Below are positions 21,531-29,574 of a stretch of DNA of 64,000 bases, in pieces. The stretch comes from Pseudoneobacillus rhizosphaerae (lineage in GTDB: Bacteria > Bacillota > Bacilli > Bacillales > Cytobacillaceae): assembly GCF_917563885.1 (NCBI RefSeq), contig NZ_CAKJTG010000022.1:18793-82792 (forward strand). Direction: 5' to 3'. A program made the translations under genes and the position numbers. How positions within the stretch are numbered: the first letter of the stretch is position 1; each line of letters begins with the position of its first letter. The notes beneath the pieces were generated by a model. It did not search any database and had not been told where the DNA came from. It saw only the letters and a list, made by a program, of their open reading frames with translations.

Positions 21531-21907
21531 GAGTGTCCAATAGAAGGGGTCTATCGTACAGAATGGATCTCTTGTATACTCGAAGTGTCCAATAGAAGGT
21601 TTCTATCGGACAAACCGGACACCCTACCCACTCGAAGTGTCCGATAGAAGATCTCTATCGGACAAACCGGACCCCGTGCCCACTGGAAATGACCAATAGA
21701 AGGTCTCTATCGGACAAAACAGCCCCCGTACCCGTTCGAAGTGTCCAATAGAAGGTTTCTATCGGACAAAACAACCCCAGTACCCGCTCGAAGTGTCCAA
21801 TAGAAGGTCTCTATTGGACCAAACAACCCCAGTACCCACTCAAATTGTCCAATAGAAAAGCTCTATCGGACAAACCGCCCCTCATCCCCGCCAAAAGTGT
21901 CCAATAA
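21531..21907. repeat. Array B: eight palindromic units, exact 52-bp period
   Basis: The GTCC box of the unit starts at 21535, 21587, 21639, 21691 (GACC), 21743, 21795, 21847 and 21899, all exactly 52 bp apart. Each complete unit has an inverted repeat TGTCCRATAGA, a 5-nt centre and TCTATCGGACA (perfect in the unit at 21637), then a 25-bp linker of the form AAACAACCCCAGTACCCGCT plus CGAAG. The last copy is only a half. Linkers vary moderately but keep their length. Lies between yunC and yunB. No start codon with RBS runs through it. Confidence 0.92.
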
Positions 21908-21973
21908 AGAAAAAACACCAGAATAAATTTACATGGCATAATTTTTTAGAAAAATGCGCTAGATTCCTTCTCT

Positions 21974-21991
21974 CAAGCATACATATGCTTG
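21974..21991. promoter_or_regulatory. Perfect 8-bp palindrome upstream of yunB
   Basis: CAAGCATA-CA-TATGCTTG directly before the yunB RBS. It contains CATACAT, similar to a sigma-E -10 element, but I cannot find a convincing -35. Could be an operator or a leader hairpin. Confidence 0.4.
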
Positions 21992-22007
21992 TAAGGGGGG
22001 ATTTGTC

Positions 22008-22763
22008 TTGGCAAAATTTCGCGGGCGATTGCCCCGAAAAGGACCATTACCTTTTCGATATGTCTTTTTATTAACGTTTGTATTTTTCACCTTTTCAACT
22101 GCTATGGGACTATGGTTGATAAATAAAGGAATTGAACCAGCACTCATGGCCTACGCAGAAACTCAAACAAAGCAAATTGCCACGTCGGTGATTAGTAGCG
22201 CTGAATATAGGGCAAAAGCAGATGGAATGAATATTAAGGACATCATTGAATACGTTCCAGATGATGAAGAAGGGGTCATTGTAAAACTAGATACAGAAAT
22301 TATCAGAAGTGTGATGAAGGAAACCCAAAGATTAGTGCAAATGAATTTAAGGGATGCTGAAAAAGGAAACTTTCAATTTTTAGAATCTCCAGATGTCGAA
22401 ATGAATGTGGATATGTCCAAAAAGAATAAAGGTATCGTATATGAAATTCCACTTGGGCAAGCCAGTAATATTGCTTTGCTTGGTAACTTAGGTCCTAAAA
22501 TACCGGTTCGATTCAATGCTGTAGGTGAAGTTGAAGTAGATGTAAAGCCTGAGTTAAAGCCATTCGGGATTAACAATGCTTGGGTCGCGGTATATATAGA
22601 GGTTAAAGTTGATGTTCAAATCATTGTCCCATTTGCAACCTCGGTTACAACTGTTATACAAGACATACCAGTAGCAATGGGAACAATTCCAGGCAAAGTT
22701 CCTCAATTCTATAATGGTAGCGGTGAAGGTAACAGCCCTTCAATTGAAGTTCCATTAAATTAA
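22008..22763 (+). CDS. yunB: Sporulation protein YunB
   Basis: 251-residue protein with one N-terminal membrane helix (about residues 18-40, YVFLLTFVFFTFSTAMGLWL) and an exposed domain. YunB is a mother-cell sporulation protein in B. subtilis, made under sigma-E and needed for normal spores; its exact activity is unknown. Start is TTG 22008, 7 nt after AGGGGGG. The length agrees with the family (about 254). Its divergent or neighbouring partner lytH is also a sporulation gene. Confidence 0.9.
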   Translation: MAKFRGRLPRKGPLPFRYVFLLTFVFFTFSTAMGLWLINKGIEPALMAYAETQTKQIATSVISSAEYRAKADGMNIKDIIEYVPDDEEGVIVKLDTEIIRSVMKETQRLVQMNLRDAEKGNFQFLESPDVEMNVDMSKKNKGIVYEIPLGQASNIALLGNLGPKIPVRFNAVGEVEVDVKPELKPFGINNAWVAVYIEVKVDVQIIVPFATSVTTVIQDIPVAMGTIPGKVPQFYNGSGEGNSPSIEVPLN

Positions 22764-22776
22764 GAGTATTTATCAA

Positions 22777-22814
22777 AATAAAGCGTTGGGGGGTGTCCCT
22801 CAGCGCTTTATTTT
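22777..22814. terminator. Bidirectional terminator hairpin yunB/lytH (AAAGCG family)
   Basis: AATAAAGCGTTGGGGGG ... TCCCTCAGCGCTTTATT with T-rich flanks on both strands, between convergent genes. Its core AAAGCG...CGCTTT (22780-22809, 30 nt) resembles the hairpins at 38430 and 58738. Confidence 0.85.
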
Positions 22815-22904
22815 GTTGAATCTGGAGATGACACCTAATATGTAAAATGTATCTTAAAGAGGAGTTGCTAAATTGACTTTCCTCTAAGGTACGTTTTACC
22901 TTGG

Positions 22905-23900
22905 TCACCGTCCTTTTTTTATATTTTGTCTCTCTTGTCTTTCCCACAATCTTAAATGAGGATACGGATCAAACGACCATTCTGTGTACCCATTATCCTT
23001 ATAAATTCCATAATGTAAATGTGGAGGAAATTTACCTGAAGTTCCAGGAGGTCCATAGCCTGAGCTTCCTACCCCTCCAATTAACATTCCAGGTTCAACA
23101 ATTTGACCAACTCTAACATCCTTTGCAAAACCACTTAAATGGGCGAAATAATGGTAATTATTATTAATATCTCGAATGCCAATTCGCCAACCACCAAAGC
23201 GGTTCCATCCCTTCATCTCTACAATCCCATAGCTAGTAGCACGTACAGGAACGCCATAATCGGCAAAGATATCTGTACCTTCATGAATCCTTCTTCCGCC
23301 CCAACCCCTAGCATCACCCCAAGTATTTTTATAACTATGATTACTTCTCAATGGAACAGGAAAGGCGTGTTTATTTTCTAAATCTATTCGTCCAAAATGT
23401 TTAAAAATTCGGGCATACCCTGTAATAATTCCAACTGTTTTATCACGATGATAGTAATTCCATAGTCCTATCTTAAGGTTGTCATGGTCCACCCCATAGG
23501 ATAAAAGATAATTAGCAAAAGCATGAATCACATCTTCATCATTCGTTGCTGAGGCTCTACCATCACCATTTCCGTCAACACCCAGACCATTAAAAAACTG
23601 AATAGTAGTTGGGGATTCATCATTTGGATTGGGGTTTAAAAGCCCTGCCCACACTTCAGGACGAAAATATATCTCTACATGACCGGGTGCTTTTGGAATA
23701 TCTTTTCTAACGTGACGGACGTTCCGTTCGTATTGATCAATAGCAGCAAAATAATACCAAGGGATTTGAGTAACGGCCTCAACCTTTTTATAAAGCTGCA
23801 TTCTTTCAGCATATTCATCAACAGTTTGGGTATTAGCATGTACAGGAAGTGCCATGGAAACCAGAAAAACAATAATAATTGACTGTATTAGGCTCTTCAC
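22905..23900 (-). CDS. lytH: Sporulation L-Ala-D-Glu endopeptidase LytH, M23 family
   Basis: 331-residue secreted peptidoglycan hydrolase. N-terminal signal peptide (MKSLIQSIIIVFLVSMALPV then HAN) with cleavage likely after VHA. The C-terminal LytM/M23 domain has zinc ligands in RRIHEGTDIFADYG (His, Asp) and PHLHYGIYKD. In B. subtilis LytH trims stem peptides in spore cortex. Start is GTG 23900, preceded by AAGGAAGGGAG; the upstream in-frame ATG at 23960 would put 20 charged residues before the signal peptide. Length matches the B. subtilis protein (about 326). Convergent with yunB. Confidence 0.92.
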   Translation of the reverse strand: MKSLIQSIIIVFLVSMALPVHANTQTVDEYAERMQLYKKVEAVTQIPWYYFAAIDQYERNVRHVRKDIPKAPGHVEIYFRPEVWAGLLNPNPNDESPTTIQFFNGLGVDGNGDGRASATNDEDVIHAFANYLLSYGVDHDNLKIGLWNYYHRDKTVGIITGYARIFKHFGRIDLENKHAFPVPLRSNHSYKNTWGDARGWGGRRIHEGTDIFADYGVPVRATSYGIVEMKGWNRFGGWRIGIRDINNNYHYFAHLSGFAKDVRVGQIVEPGMLIGGVGSSGYGPPGTSGKFPPHLHYGIYKDNGYTEWSFDPYPHLRLWERQERQNIKKGR

Positions 23901-24061
23901 ACTAATTCTCCCTTCCTTTTCATATATAACTATAGTGTGCAACTCCCTTTCATTTATCATGTTTTTAAAATAATGGAAATGAAATTGACTATGCTTGTTC
24001 TCTATTTTTTTGTATGTTAAAGTGACTAAGAAGAATTGATATTGTTAAGGGGTGGAACCGG

Positions 24062-24976
24062 ATGGCAAGTGAGGGACACTTACGAAAACCTGAATGGTTA
24101 AAAATAAAATTAAATACAAACGAAAACTATACTGGTTTAAAGAAAATGATGCGTGAGAAAAAACTACATACAGTTTGTGAAGAGGCTAGATGTCCGAATA
24201 TTCATGAGTGCTGGGCTGTTAGAAGAACTGCCACCTTTATGATTTTAGGGGATGTTTGTACTCGTGCATGCCGCTTTTGTGCCGTGAAAACTGGCTTACC
24301 AACAGAATTAGACTGGGCAGAGCCAGAGCGTATAGCGGATTCTGTATTGCTTATGAACTTAAAGCATGTCGTTATTACGGCAGTTGCTCGTGATGACTTA
24401 AAAGATGGTGGATCTGCTGTTTTTGCCGAGACGGTTCGTGCTGTAAGAAGAAAAAATCCGTTTACGTCTATTGAGGTTTTACCATCAGATATGGGCGGAA
24501 TTGAAGAAAATTTAAGAACCTTAATGGAAGCAAAACCAGATATCTTAAATCATAATATTGAAACGGTGAGAAGGCTTACTCCAAGAATTAGAGCTCGAGC
24601 TCAGTATGATCGTTCATTAGAATTTTTAAAACGAGCTAAGGAAATGTTGCCTGAAACACCTACTAAATCAAGTATTATGATTGGGCTTGGTGAAACAAAG
24701 GATGAGATTATCCAAGCAATGGAAGATTTGCGATTGAATCATGTTGATATTTTAACGATAGGACAATATCTACAACCAACAAAAAGACATTTAAAGGTTG
24801 AAAAATACTACAGTCCAGATGAGTTTAAAGAATTAAAAGACATTGCAATGACAAAAGGGTTTAGTCACTGTGAGGCTGGTCCTCTTGTGCGTTCTTCTTA
24901 TCATGCTGATGAACAAGTGAACGCTGCTGCTAAGAAAAAGCAGGAGTTATCTGAAAGTGAATTAAAGGAAGCGTAA
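24062..24976 (+). CDS. lipA: Lipoyl synthase LipA
   Basis: 304-residue radical-SAM enzyme that inserts two sulfurs into octanoyl groups on GcvH and 2-oxoacid dehydrogenase E2 subunits. Auxiliary cluster cysteines Cys39, Cys44, Cys50 ([12 protein letters not shown]) and radical-SAM cysteines Cys66, Cys70, Cys73 (CTRACRFC) are all present; the C-terminal RSSY serine motif is also there. RBS AAGGGGTGG. It is a client of the suf system at 10.8 kb and a partner of gcvH at 3.4 kb. Confidence 0.97.
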   Translation: MASEGHLRKPEWLKIKLNTNENYTGLKKMMREKKLHTVCEEARCPNIHECWAVRRTATFMILGDVCTRACRFCAVKTGLPTELDWAEPERIADSVLLMNLKHVVITAVARDDLKDGGSAVFAETVRAVRRKNPFTSIEVLPSDMGGIEENLRTLMEAKPDILNHNIETVRRLTPRIRARAQYDRSLEFLKRAKEMLPETPTKSSIMIGLGETKDEIIQAMEDLRLNHVDILTIGQYLQPTKRHLKVEKYYSPDEFKELKDIAMTKGFSHCEAGPLVRSSYHADEQVNAAAKKKQELSESELKEA

Positions 24977-25020
24977 AAAAACAGAGCCTAGAGTGAATCC
25001 TCAGGCTCTGTTTTATTTTT
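24976..25020. terminator. Bidirectional terminator lipA / spore lipoprotein
   Basis: AACAGAGCCT / AGGCTCTGTT perfect 10-bp stem, 13-nt loop, T run on the plus side and T run on the minus side. Confidence 0.9.
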
Positions 25021-25024
25021 ATTT

Positions 25025-25687
25025 TTATTTATTACCTACTGGTTGAACCTGATTACTGAAACCACGGTCCGCTTTTGGAGCCATTTCATTTTTCATGACA
25101 CCATTTTCATTTTCTTCCTCACTAACTCTACGTCCTTGAGGTGATTTTAACATCTTACGAATGAGTTGATCAACGAGACTATCTACGTTTCGACTATTGG
25201 AACTTAATGTTGCATAGCTTTCAACATTTTTAATAAGATTAACGTCATCTGAGACATACACATGGTAATAACGTGGGACAAACGAAAGTGCTGTTCGTTT
25301 TACTTGATCTGCCGTTTCATTTCGATTGTTACTATCTGTAGCATATGCGATTAATATTTCTTCGTCCGTAACTAGTGTCGCAACATCATGAACATTTGGT
25401 AAATCAGAACTCATTTTACTAATGTTATCGGCTAATTTCTCACGGTCAACTGCTGCATAATGATCGGTGTTAGTATTACCTGCAATTGGATTTTTTTGAT
25501 GGCGGACATAGCCAAAGTCCGAAGCCTTATTTTTATTGTTTACATTATAGATATCAGCTCTTTGGTTATTCACGTTAATGGTGTTGCCACTTTCTTCATA
25601 GATATCATTTTGCGCAGTGTCACTTGCACCACAGCCTGTTAAAGCAAACATCCCACATATTCCTAAAGTTATGAACATCTTGTTCAT
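25025..25687 (-). CDS. YhcN/YlaJ-family sporulation lipoprotein (YutC-like)
   Basis: 220 residues with lipoprotein signal peptide MNKMFITLGICGMFALTGC (lipobox LTGC, Cys19). The folded part (about residues 75-170: VDREKLADNISKMSSDL ... VTDEEILIAYATDSNNR ... VPRYYHVYVSDDVNL) is the YhcN/YlaJ domain found in spore membrane lipoproteins. The tail is low-complexity and rich in Asn/Glu. Start ATG 25687 follows GAGGGGGTG. By position it corresponds to B. subtilis yutC. Convergent with lipA. Confidence 0.85.
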   Translation of the reverse strand: MNKMFITLGICGMFALTGCGASDTAQNDIYEESGNTINVNNQRADIYNVNNKNKASDFGYVRHQKNPIAGNTNTDHYAAVDREKLADNISKMSSDLPNVHDVATLVTDEEILIAYATDSNNRNETADQVKRTALSFVPRYYHVYVSDDVNLIKNVESYATLSSNSRNVDSLVDQLIRKMLKSPQGRRVSEEENENGVMKNEMAPKADRGFSNQVQPVGNK

Positions 25688-25831
25688 TTTTGAAACACCC
25701 CCTCTTTAATATAATGACCATATTTTTTCCTTTTTCTCTTAGTAATTCATGGTGAATGAGTTATAATGAAGGAAGAAACATAATTCGGTGCTAGAGAAGA
25801 TATAGAAAGCGGACTTAGAGAGGTGTCAATT

Positions 25832-26107
25832 TTGATTGAAATAAATAATATTTCCTATGAAATCGTTAAAGATTATCGGGATGGTTTTAATGAAGAAGCA
25901 TTTCGTGCAAGATATAGTGATATATTGACTCGTTACGATTACATTGTAGGTGATTGGGGTTATGGTCAATTGCGATTAAGAGGCTTTTTTGATGATCAAA
26001 ACCAAAAGGCAACCTTTGATACAAAAATAAGCACTTTGAGTGAATATTTATATGAGTATTGTAATTTTGGATGCGCACATTTTGTTGCGAAAAAGATCAA
26101 TAAGTAA
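25832..26107 (+). CDS. yutD: YutD family protein (DUF1027)
   Basis: 91-residue conserved cytosolic protein, function not established. Family blocks: YDYIVGDWGYGQLRLRGFF and the C-terminal CNFGCAHFVAKK with two cysteines. Start is TTG 25832 (MIEINNISYEIV), 7 nt after GAGAGGTG; the GTG at 25823 lies inside that RBS. The position just after lipA/yutC matches B. subtilis. Confidence 0.86.
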   Translation: MIEINNISYEIVKDYRDGFNEEAFRARYSDILTRYDYIVGDWGYGQLRLRGFFDDQNQKATFDTKISTLSEYLYEYCNFGCAHFVAKKINK

Positions 26108-26137
26108 AAAAGGATGGGCATAGCCATCCTTTTTTTA
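26105..26137. terminator. Bidirectional terminator after yutD
   Basis: AAAAAAGGATGG / CCATCCTTTTTT with a 6-nt loop between convergent genes; it overlaps the end of both. Confidence 0.9.
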
Positions 26138-26434
26138 ATGTTCACGATAGTCCTCGTAGGGCGGTTGCTCTCCCGTTTTTGGATCATCATGTGTAGGATG
26201 TGCGCCATCCATTTGTCTTGGAAGATTTTCATGGAAGGTTTTAAATTCATAATTATAGGCACTGTAGGTACGCTGGCCCTCTTTCCACGGATTACGTTTG
26301 TTTTGAACTGGTTTATCCTTATCAATCGGCGATCCATATGGACCTTCAGGCATATGATTGACTGTTAAGAAATTCCTCCCAGCCTCTACATTGGAAAAGT
26401 CACCGTATTTTTCAGAATCTTTTTTCTCTGCCAT
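26135..26434 (-). CDS. Small hydrophilic conserved protein
   Basis: 99 residues, very polar, with no hydrophobic core typical of an enzyme; motifs NFLTVNHMPEGPYGSPI, NPWKEGQRTYSAYNYEFK and HPTHDDPKTGEQPPYEDY. I know similar small 'cytosolic protein' entries in Bacillaceae but no function. Start ATG 26434 (MAEKK): AGAGGTG is 9 nt upstream, and the GTG at 26446 lies within that RBS. The RBS itself is in one arm of a perfect 15-bp hairpin (26441-26480), so translation may be structure-controlled. Confidence 0.72.
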   Translation of the reverse strand: MAEKKDSEKYGDFSNVEAGRNFLTVNHMPEGPYGSPIDKDKPVQNKRNPWKEGQRTYSAYNYEFKTFHENLPRQMDGAHPTHDDPKTGEQPPYEDYREH

Positions 26435-26440
26435 AAATAA

Positions 26441-26480
26441 AATCACCTCTGTTTAGAAAATAGTATAAACAGAGGTGATT
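26441..26480 (-). promoter_or_regulatory. RBS-sequestering 15-bp hairpin / terminator
   Basis: AATCACCTCTGTTTA (26441-26455) and TAAACAGAGGTGATT (26466-26480) are perfectly complementary with a 10-nt loop. On the minus strand the 3' arm contains AGAGGTG, the RBS of the 99-residue gene, and is followed by TTTATTT. It may terminate the upstream DUF3055 transcript and, in readthrough RNA, hide the RBS. Confidence 0.7.
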
Positions 26481-26491
26481 CATTTCATGAA

Positions 26492-26758
26492 TTAAATTAA
26501 TTCAAAAAGGAAGTCTCTTAGCTCAGCAGCCTCTTCCTCAGATAATCCAAAAGCGAACTCTAAATAACCTTCCTCTTTCAAATCATCGTCCCCAATAATG
26601 GCAAAACGGTTTCCTTGCATATTTAATACAAGAGATTTACCATAATGTCGTTTTGACTGAGTTATCGCCAAATCGTATCGTTGGTGTTCTCCTACAAAGC
26701 TGACAAATCTCGTTTTTGTATCTTCCATATCATTGTATAAAAAATATCGTTCACTCAT
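26492..26758 (-). CDS. DUF3055 family protein
   Basis: 88-residue conserved Bacillaceae protein of unknown function, recognised by MSERYFLYNDMEDTKTRFVS, LVLNMQGNRFAIIG and the acidic C-terminal helix GLSEEEAAELRDFLFELI. Start ATG 26758: GGAGGG is about 7 nt upstream; the adjacent ATG at 26761 is nearer the RBS and would add one Met. No signal or membrane segment. Confidence 0.82.
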   Translation of the reverse strand: MSERYFLYNDMEDTKTRFVSFVGEHQRYDLAITQSKRHYGKSLVLNMQGNRFAIIGDDDLKEEGYLEFAFGLSEEEAAELRDFLFELI

Positions 26759-26908
26759 CATTTTCCCTCCATAATTTCGACACATCAACCTTATCATAAC
26801 AAAAATTGACTCCTATAACGAAATTATTACAAAAAAACATGTTTTATTAAATTATGATAGAATAATGAATAGATGGTATCGTATAAAGATTTTAGAGGTG
26901 ATTAATAA

Positions 26909-27346
26909 ATGTATTTTGTCGATCGAGAAAAGATAGAACAAACTCTTCAGTATTTAGAAAACCAATTGGGTGTATTCCAATCTCAAGCTGAATGGAGAAC
27001 CCCTATAGAGAAAGCAGCCCTTGAAAGAGTTACACATTTGGTGATTGAATCGATTCTAGATATAGGAAATGCCATCATTGATGGTTTTATCATGCGTGAT
27101 CCAGGAAGTTATGAAGACATTGTCGATATATTAATGGATGAAAAGGTTGTAACGGACGAGATGGGGACAGGCTTAAAAAACATTGTCTCCCTAAGAAAGT
27201 CACTTGTACAAAATTATCTAGAAATACAACATAATCAATTGGTTGATGTAATTACGCTCCAAATGGAAACTCTAAAAATGTTCTCTTCAAAAGTAAGAGA
27301 ATATTTGAAAAATGAACTAGGGCACGTTACAGCGTTTAAAAATTAA
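26909..27346 (+). CDS. yutE: DUF86/HepT-like protein YutE
   Basis: 145-residue all-helical protein of the HepT/DUF86 family. Classic HepT toxins carry R-N-x-L-V-H-x-Y; here the segment is R96-K-S-L-V-Q101-N-Y103, so the histidine is glutamine. No MntA-like nucleotidyltransferase gene, the usual HepT partner, lies next to it. Thus it is probably a housekeeping or degenerate relative, not an active toxin. RBS AGAGGTGAT. It is followed by the SufR-like gene after 83 nt, same strand. Confidence 0.83.
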   Translation: MYFVDREKIEQTLQYLENQLGVFQSQAEWRTPIEKAALERVTHLVIESILDIGNAIIDGFIMRDPGSYEDIVDILMDEKVVTDEMGTGLKNIVSLRKSLVQNYLEIQHNQLVDVITLQMETLKMFSSKVREYLKNELGHVTAFKN

Positions 27347-27429
27347 CCTTATAAAGAAAAAGTTAACAAGTTATCCATTGTTTTTAATATCCTTAATTAG
27401 CTACAATTAGTGGAGGAAGGTGATTGAGA

Positions 27430-28059
27430 ATGTTACCAAACTCTATTTCAACAAAAGAAAAGATATTAAATCATATTAAAGCAAATATTCAAATGACTGT
27501 ATTAGAGTTATCTGCTCAGCTTAATATTACCGAAATGGCGGTCAGAAGGCATCTTCAAGTGTTAGAAACAGATGGATTATTAAGTTCATTTATGAAAAAA
27601 AATATGACTGGTCGGCCATCAAAGGTTTTTCAACTATCAGAACTTGGGGAAGATTTTTTTCCAAAGCAATATAAACAAATAGGAATGGATTTATTACAGG
27701 AGATAAACCGTTTGGATGCTTCCATAATAAATCAAGCGATTGTATCAAGGCAGGAGCGATTGGTTAATCGATATCGTGGTCGTTTTAAAGATAAACCGTT
27801 TATTGGGCAAATTAATGAATTAGCAAAAATCCAATCGGAAATGGGGTTTATGGCAGAAGTTAATGAAACAGACTCTGAGGAAGTCGCTCAGATCCGACAG
27901 TCCAACTGCCCTTATTTAGAAATTGCTAAGGATTTTCCTGAAATCTGCCGAAATGAACATAAATTTTATGAAGAACTTCTTCACACGAAAAACATCGAAA
28001 AAATATCAAGCCTGTCTAGAGGCGATAGTTGTTGTCACTATGTTATTCGAAAGGATTGA
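27430..28059 (+). CDS. SufR-like winged-helix regulator (COG2345 type)
   Basis: 209 residues. N-terminal winged helix (about residues 8-75: VLELSAQLNITEMAVRRHL is the helix-turn-helix). The C-terminal part has Cys160, Cys173, Cys201, Cys202. The spacing C-X12-C matches SufR proteins, which sense Fe-S clusters and repress suf genes; the third SufR cysteine would be residue 187, here Lys, and Cys202 falls on the fourth position. So it is a plausible Fe-S or metal sensor with an altered ligand set. ATG 27430 chosen (AAGGTG 7 nt upstream); TTG 27424 is possible. yutF follows after 9 nt. Confidence 0.8.
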   Translation: MLPNSISTKEKILNHIKANIQMTVLELSAQLNITEMAVRRHLQVLETDGLLSSFMKKNMTGRPSKVFQLSELGEDFFPKQYKQIGMDLLQEINRLDASIINQAIVSRQERLVNRYRGRFKDKPFIGQINELAKIQSEMGFMAEVNETDSEEVAQIRQSNCPYLEIAKDFPEICRNEHKFYEELLHTKNIEKISSLSRGDSCCHYVIRKD

Positions 28060-28068
28060 TCAATACCT

Positions 28069-28836
28069 TTGAAAAAATATAATGGATACTTAATTGATTT
28101 AGATGGGACTATGTATAGAGGCACTGAAAAAATTATTGAAGCGATTGATTTTGTTAAAAAGTTATATAAAAAGGGGATTCCCTATTTATTCGTTACAAAT
28201 AACTCATCAAGAACCCCTTTGCAAGTAGCTACAAAGCTGCAGGAATTTGATATTCCTGCGACAGAGGAGCAGGTGTTTACGACGAGTCAAGCAACCGCCA
28301 ATTATATTTATACACAAAAAAAAGATGCGACCGTATATGTAATTGGTGAGGAAGGAATTCGCACTGCTCTAGAGGAGAAAGGCTTTCAGTTTGCCGATGA
28401 AGATGCTGACTTTGTCGTAACAGGAATTGACCGTGGAATTAATTATGAAAAGCTAGCAATTGCCTGCTTAGCAGTTAGAAATGGAGCCACGTTTATTTCT
28501 ACAAATGGTGATATTGCTATACCAACCGAAAGAGGCTTGCTTCCTGGTAATGGTTCGTTAACCTCTGTTGTGGCGGTCTCAACTCAAGTAAAGCCTATTT
28601 TTATTGGAAAACCTGAATCGATTATTATGGAACAGGCATTAAAGGTTTTAGGCACGAGCAAAGCAGAAACATTAATGGTAGGAGACTATTATGACACCGA
28701 CATTTTAGCGGGGATTAATGCCGGGATAGATACTCTCCTTGTCCATACAGGTGTGACGACCAAAGAACATCTCTCTAGCTATAAAGAGCAACCAACCTTT
28801 GTTGTTAATTCTTTAAGTGAATGGGAAGTACTATAA
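28069..28836 (+). CDS. yutF: HAD-IIA phosphatase YutF
   Basis: 255-residue haloacid-dehalogenase phosphatase of the NagD/p-nitrophenyl phosphatase group, cytosolic. Nucleophile and acid are Asp10 and Asp12 in LIDLDGTMYRG; motif II VTNNSSR; motif IV MVGDYYDTDILAG. The C2A cap lies between. The physiological substrate is unknown, probably a small phosphorylated metabolite. Start is TTG 28069 with only AAGGA 13 nt upstream, so translation likely depends on coupling with the regulator gene ending 9 nt before. Confidence 0.9.
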   Translation: MKKYNGYLIDLDGTMYRGTEKIIEAIDFVKKLYKKGIPYLFVTNNSSRTPLQVATKLQEFDIPATEEQVFTTSQATANYIYTQKKDATVYVIGEEGIRTALEEKGFQFADEDADFVVTGIDRGINYEKLAIACLAVRNGATFISTNGDIAIPTERGLLPGNGSLTSVVAVSTQVKPIFIGKPESIIMEQALKVLGTSKAETLMVGDYYDTDILAGINAGIDTLLVHTGVTTKEHLSSYKEQPTFVVNSLSEWEVL

Positions 28837-28840
28837 TACC

Positions 28841-28876
28841 AAAAGGCCGACTTCTACAAGAAGCCGGCCGTTTTTA
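28841..28876. terminator. Bidirectional terminator yutF/yutG
   Basis: GGCCGACTTCT / AGAAGCCGGCC with a 3-nt loop and flanking A and T runs between convergent genes. Confidence 0.9.
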
Positions 28877-28879
28877 TAT

Positions 28880-29380
28880 CTATTCAACATTAGCAGCCCG
28901 GTGTGCAAGACGACTAGATGCCGCAGCGGCAATTGCACCAACAATATCATCTAAAAAGGTATGACATTCACCTGTAGATTTATCATTTAATTTTTGAAGA
29001 ATCCCAGGCTTTTGTTTATCGATATATCCATAATTAGTAAACCCTATAGATCCGTACACGTTAACAATGGAAAAAGCTAGAATTTCATCTACCCCATATA
29101 AGCCTTCATCAATCCCAATAATGGATTGAAGTGGTTCCTCCAATAATCCTTTTTCTGCAAGGATATCTAATTGTATACCTGTTAAAATAGCATTTTGAAC
29201 CTCTCGTTTGCAAAGAACACGTTCCACATTGTGGACACAATCCTCCATTAATAAATTCGGATGATATTTTTCTTGTAGGTAAAAAACCAAATCAGCAATA
29301 TCCTGTATCGTTACTCCTCTATCTAATATCCATTGACGTGCAGTATTTACTGTTAAGTCTCGCTTATTGTGATCGGTCAT
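28880..29380 (-). CDS. yutG: YutG, phosphatidylglycerophosphatase A-like
   Basis: 166 residues of the PgpA/YutG family. Seen: ARQWILDRGVTIQDIADLVFYLQEKYHP, FSIVNVYGSIGFTNYGYIDKQKPG and the acidic HTFLDDIVGAIAAA block, which carries the conserved Asp pair. Unlike Gram-negative PgpA it has no obvious membrane helices. The role as a lipid phosphatase is by family only. Convergent with yutF, separated by the shared terminator. Confidence 0.83.
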   Translation of the reverse strand: MTDHNKRDLTVNTARQWILDRGVTIQDIADLVFYLQEKYHPNLLMEDCVHNVERVLCKREVQNAILTGIQLDILAEKGLLEEPLQSIIGIDEGLYGVDEILAFSIVNVYGSIGFTNYGYIDKQKPGILQKLNDKSTGECHTFLDDIVGAIAAAASSRLAHRAANVE

Positions 29381-29574
29381 ATGATTTCACCTTTTCTTTA
29401 TATTTTCACTATTTATATAACCTTTTTTCTTAAAATATGCTTAGAAACGGAAAAAGGAACTATAAAGTAATGTTTCTTCTATTCATCATTTCCTTTCAAC
29501 CTATACTTATACCATACTTGATTTCTTAAAAATTGCATATACATGTATTAAGAATAAGGAATAGGGGGGGCATT

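Noticed and set aside
27430..28059. Toxin-antitoxin pair with yutE
   Set aside because: The second gene is a SufR-type winged-helix regulator, the gap is 83 nt, and yutE lacks the toxin histidine. Not a HepT/MntA arrangement.
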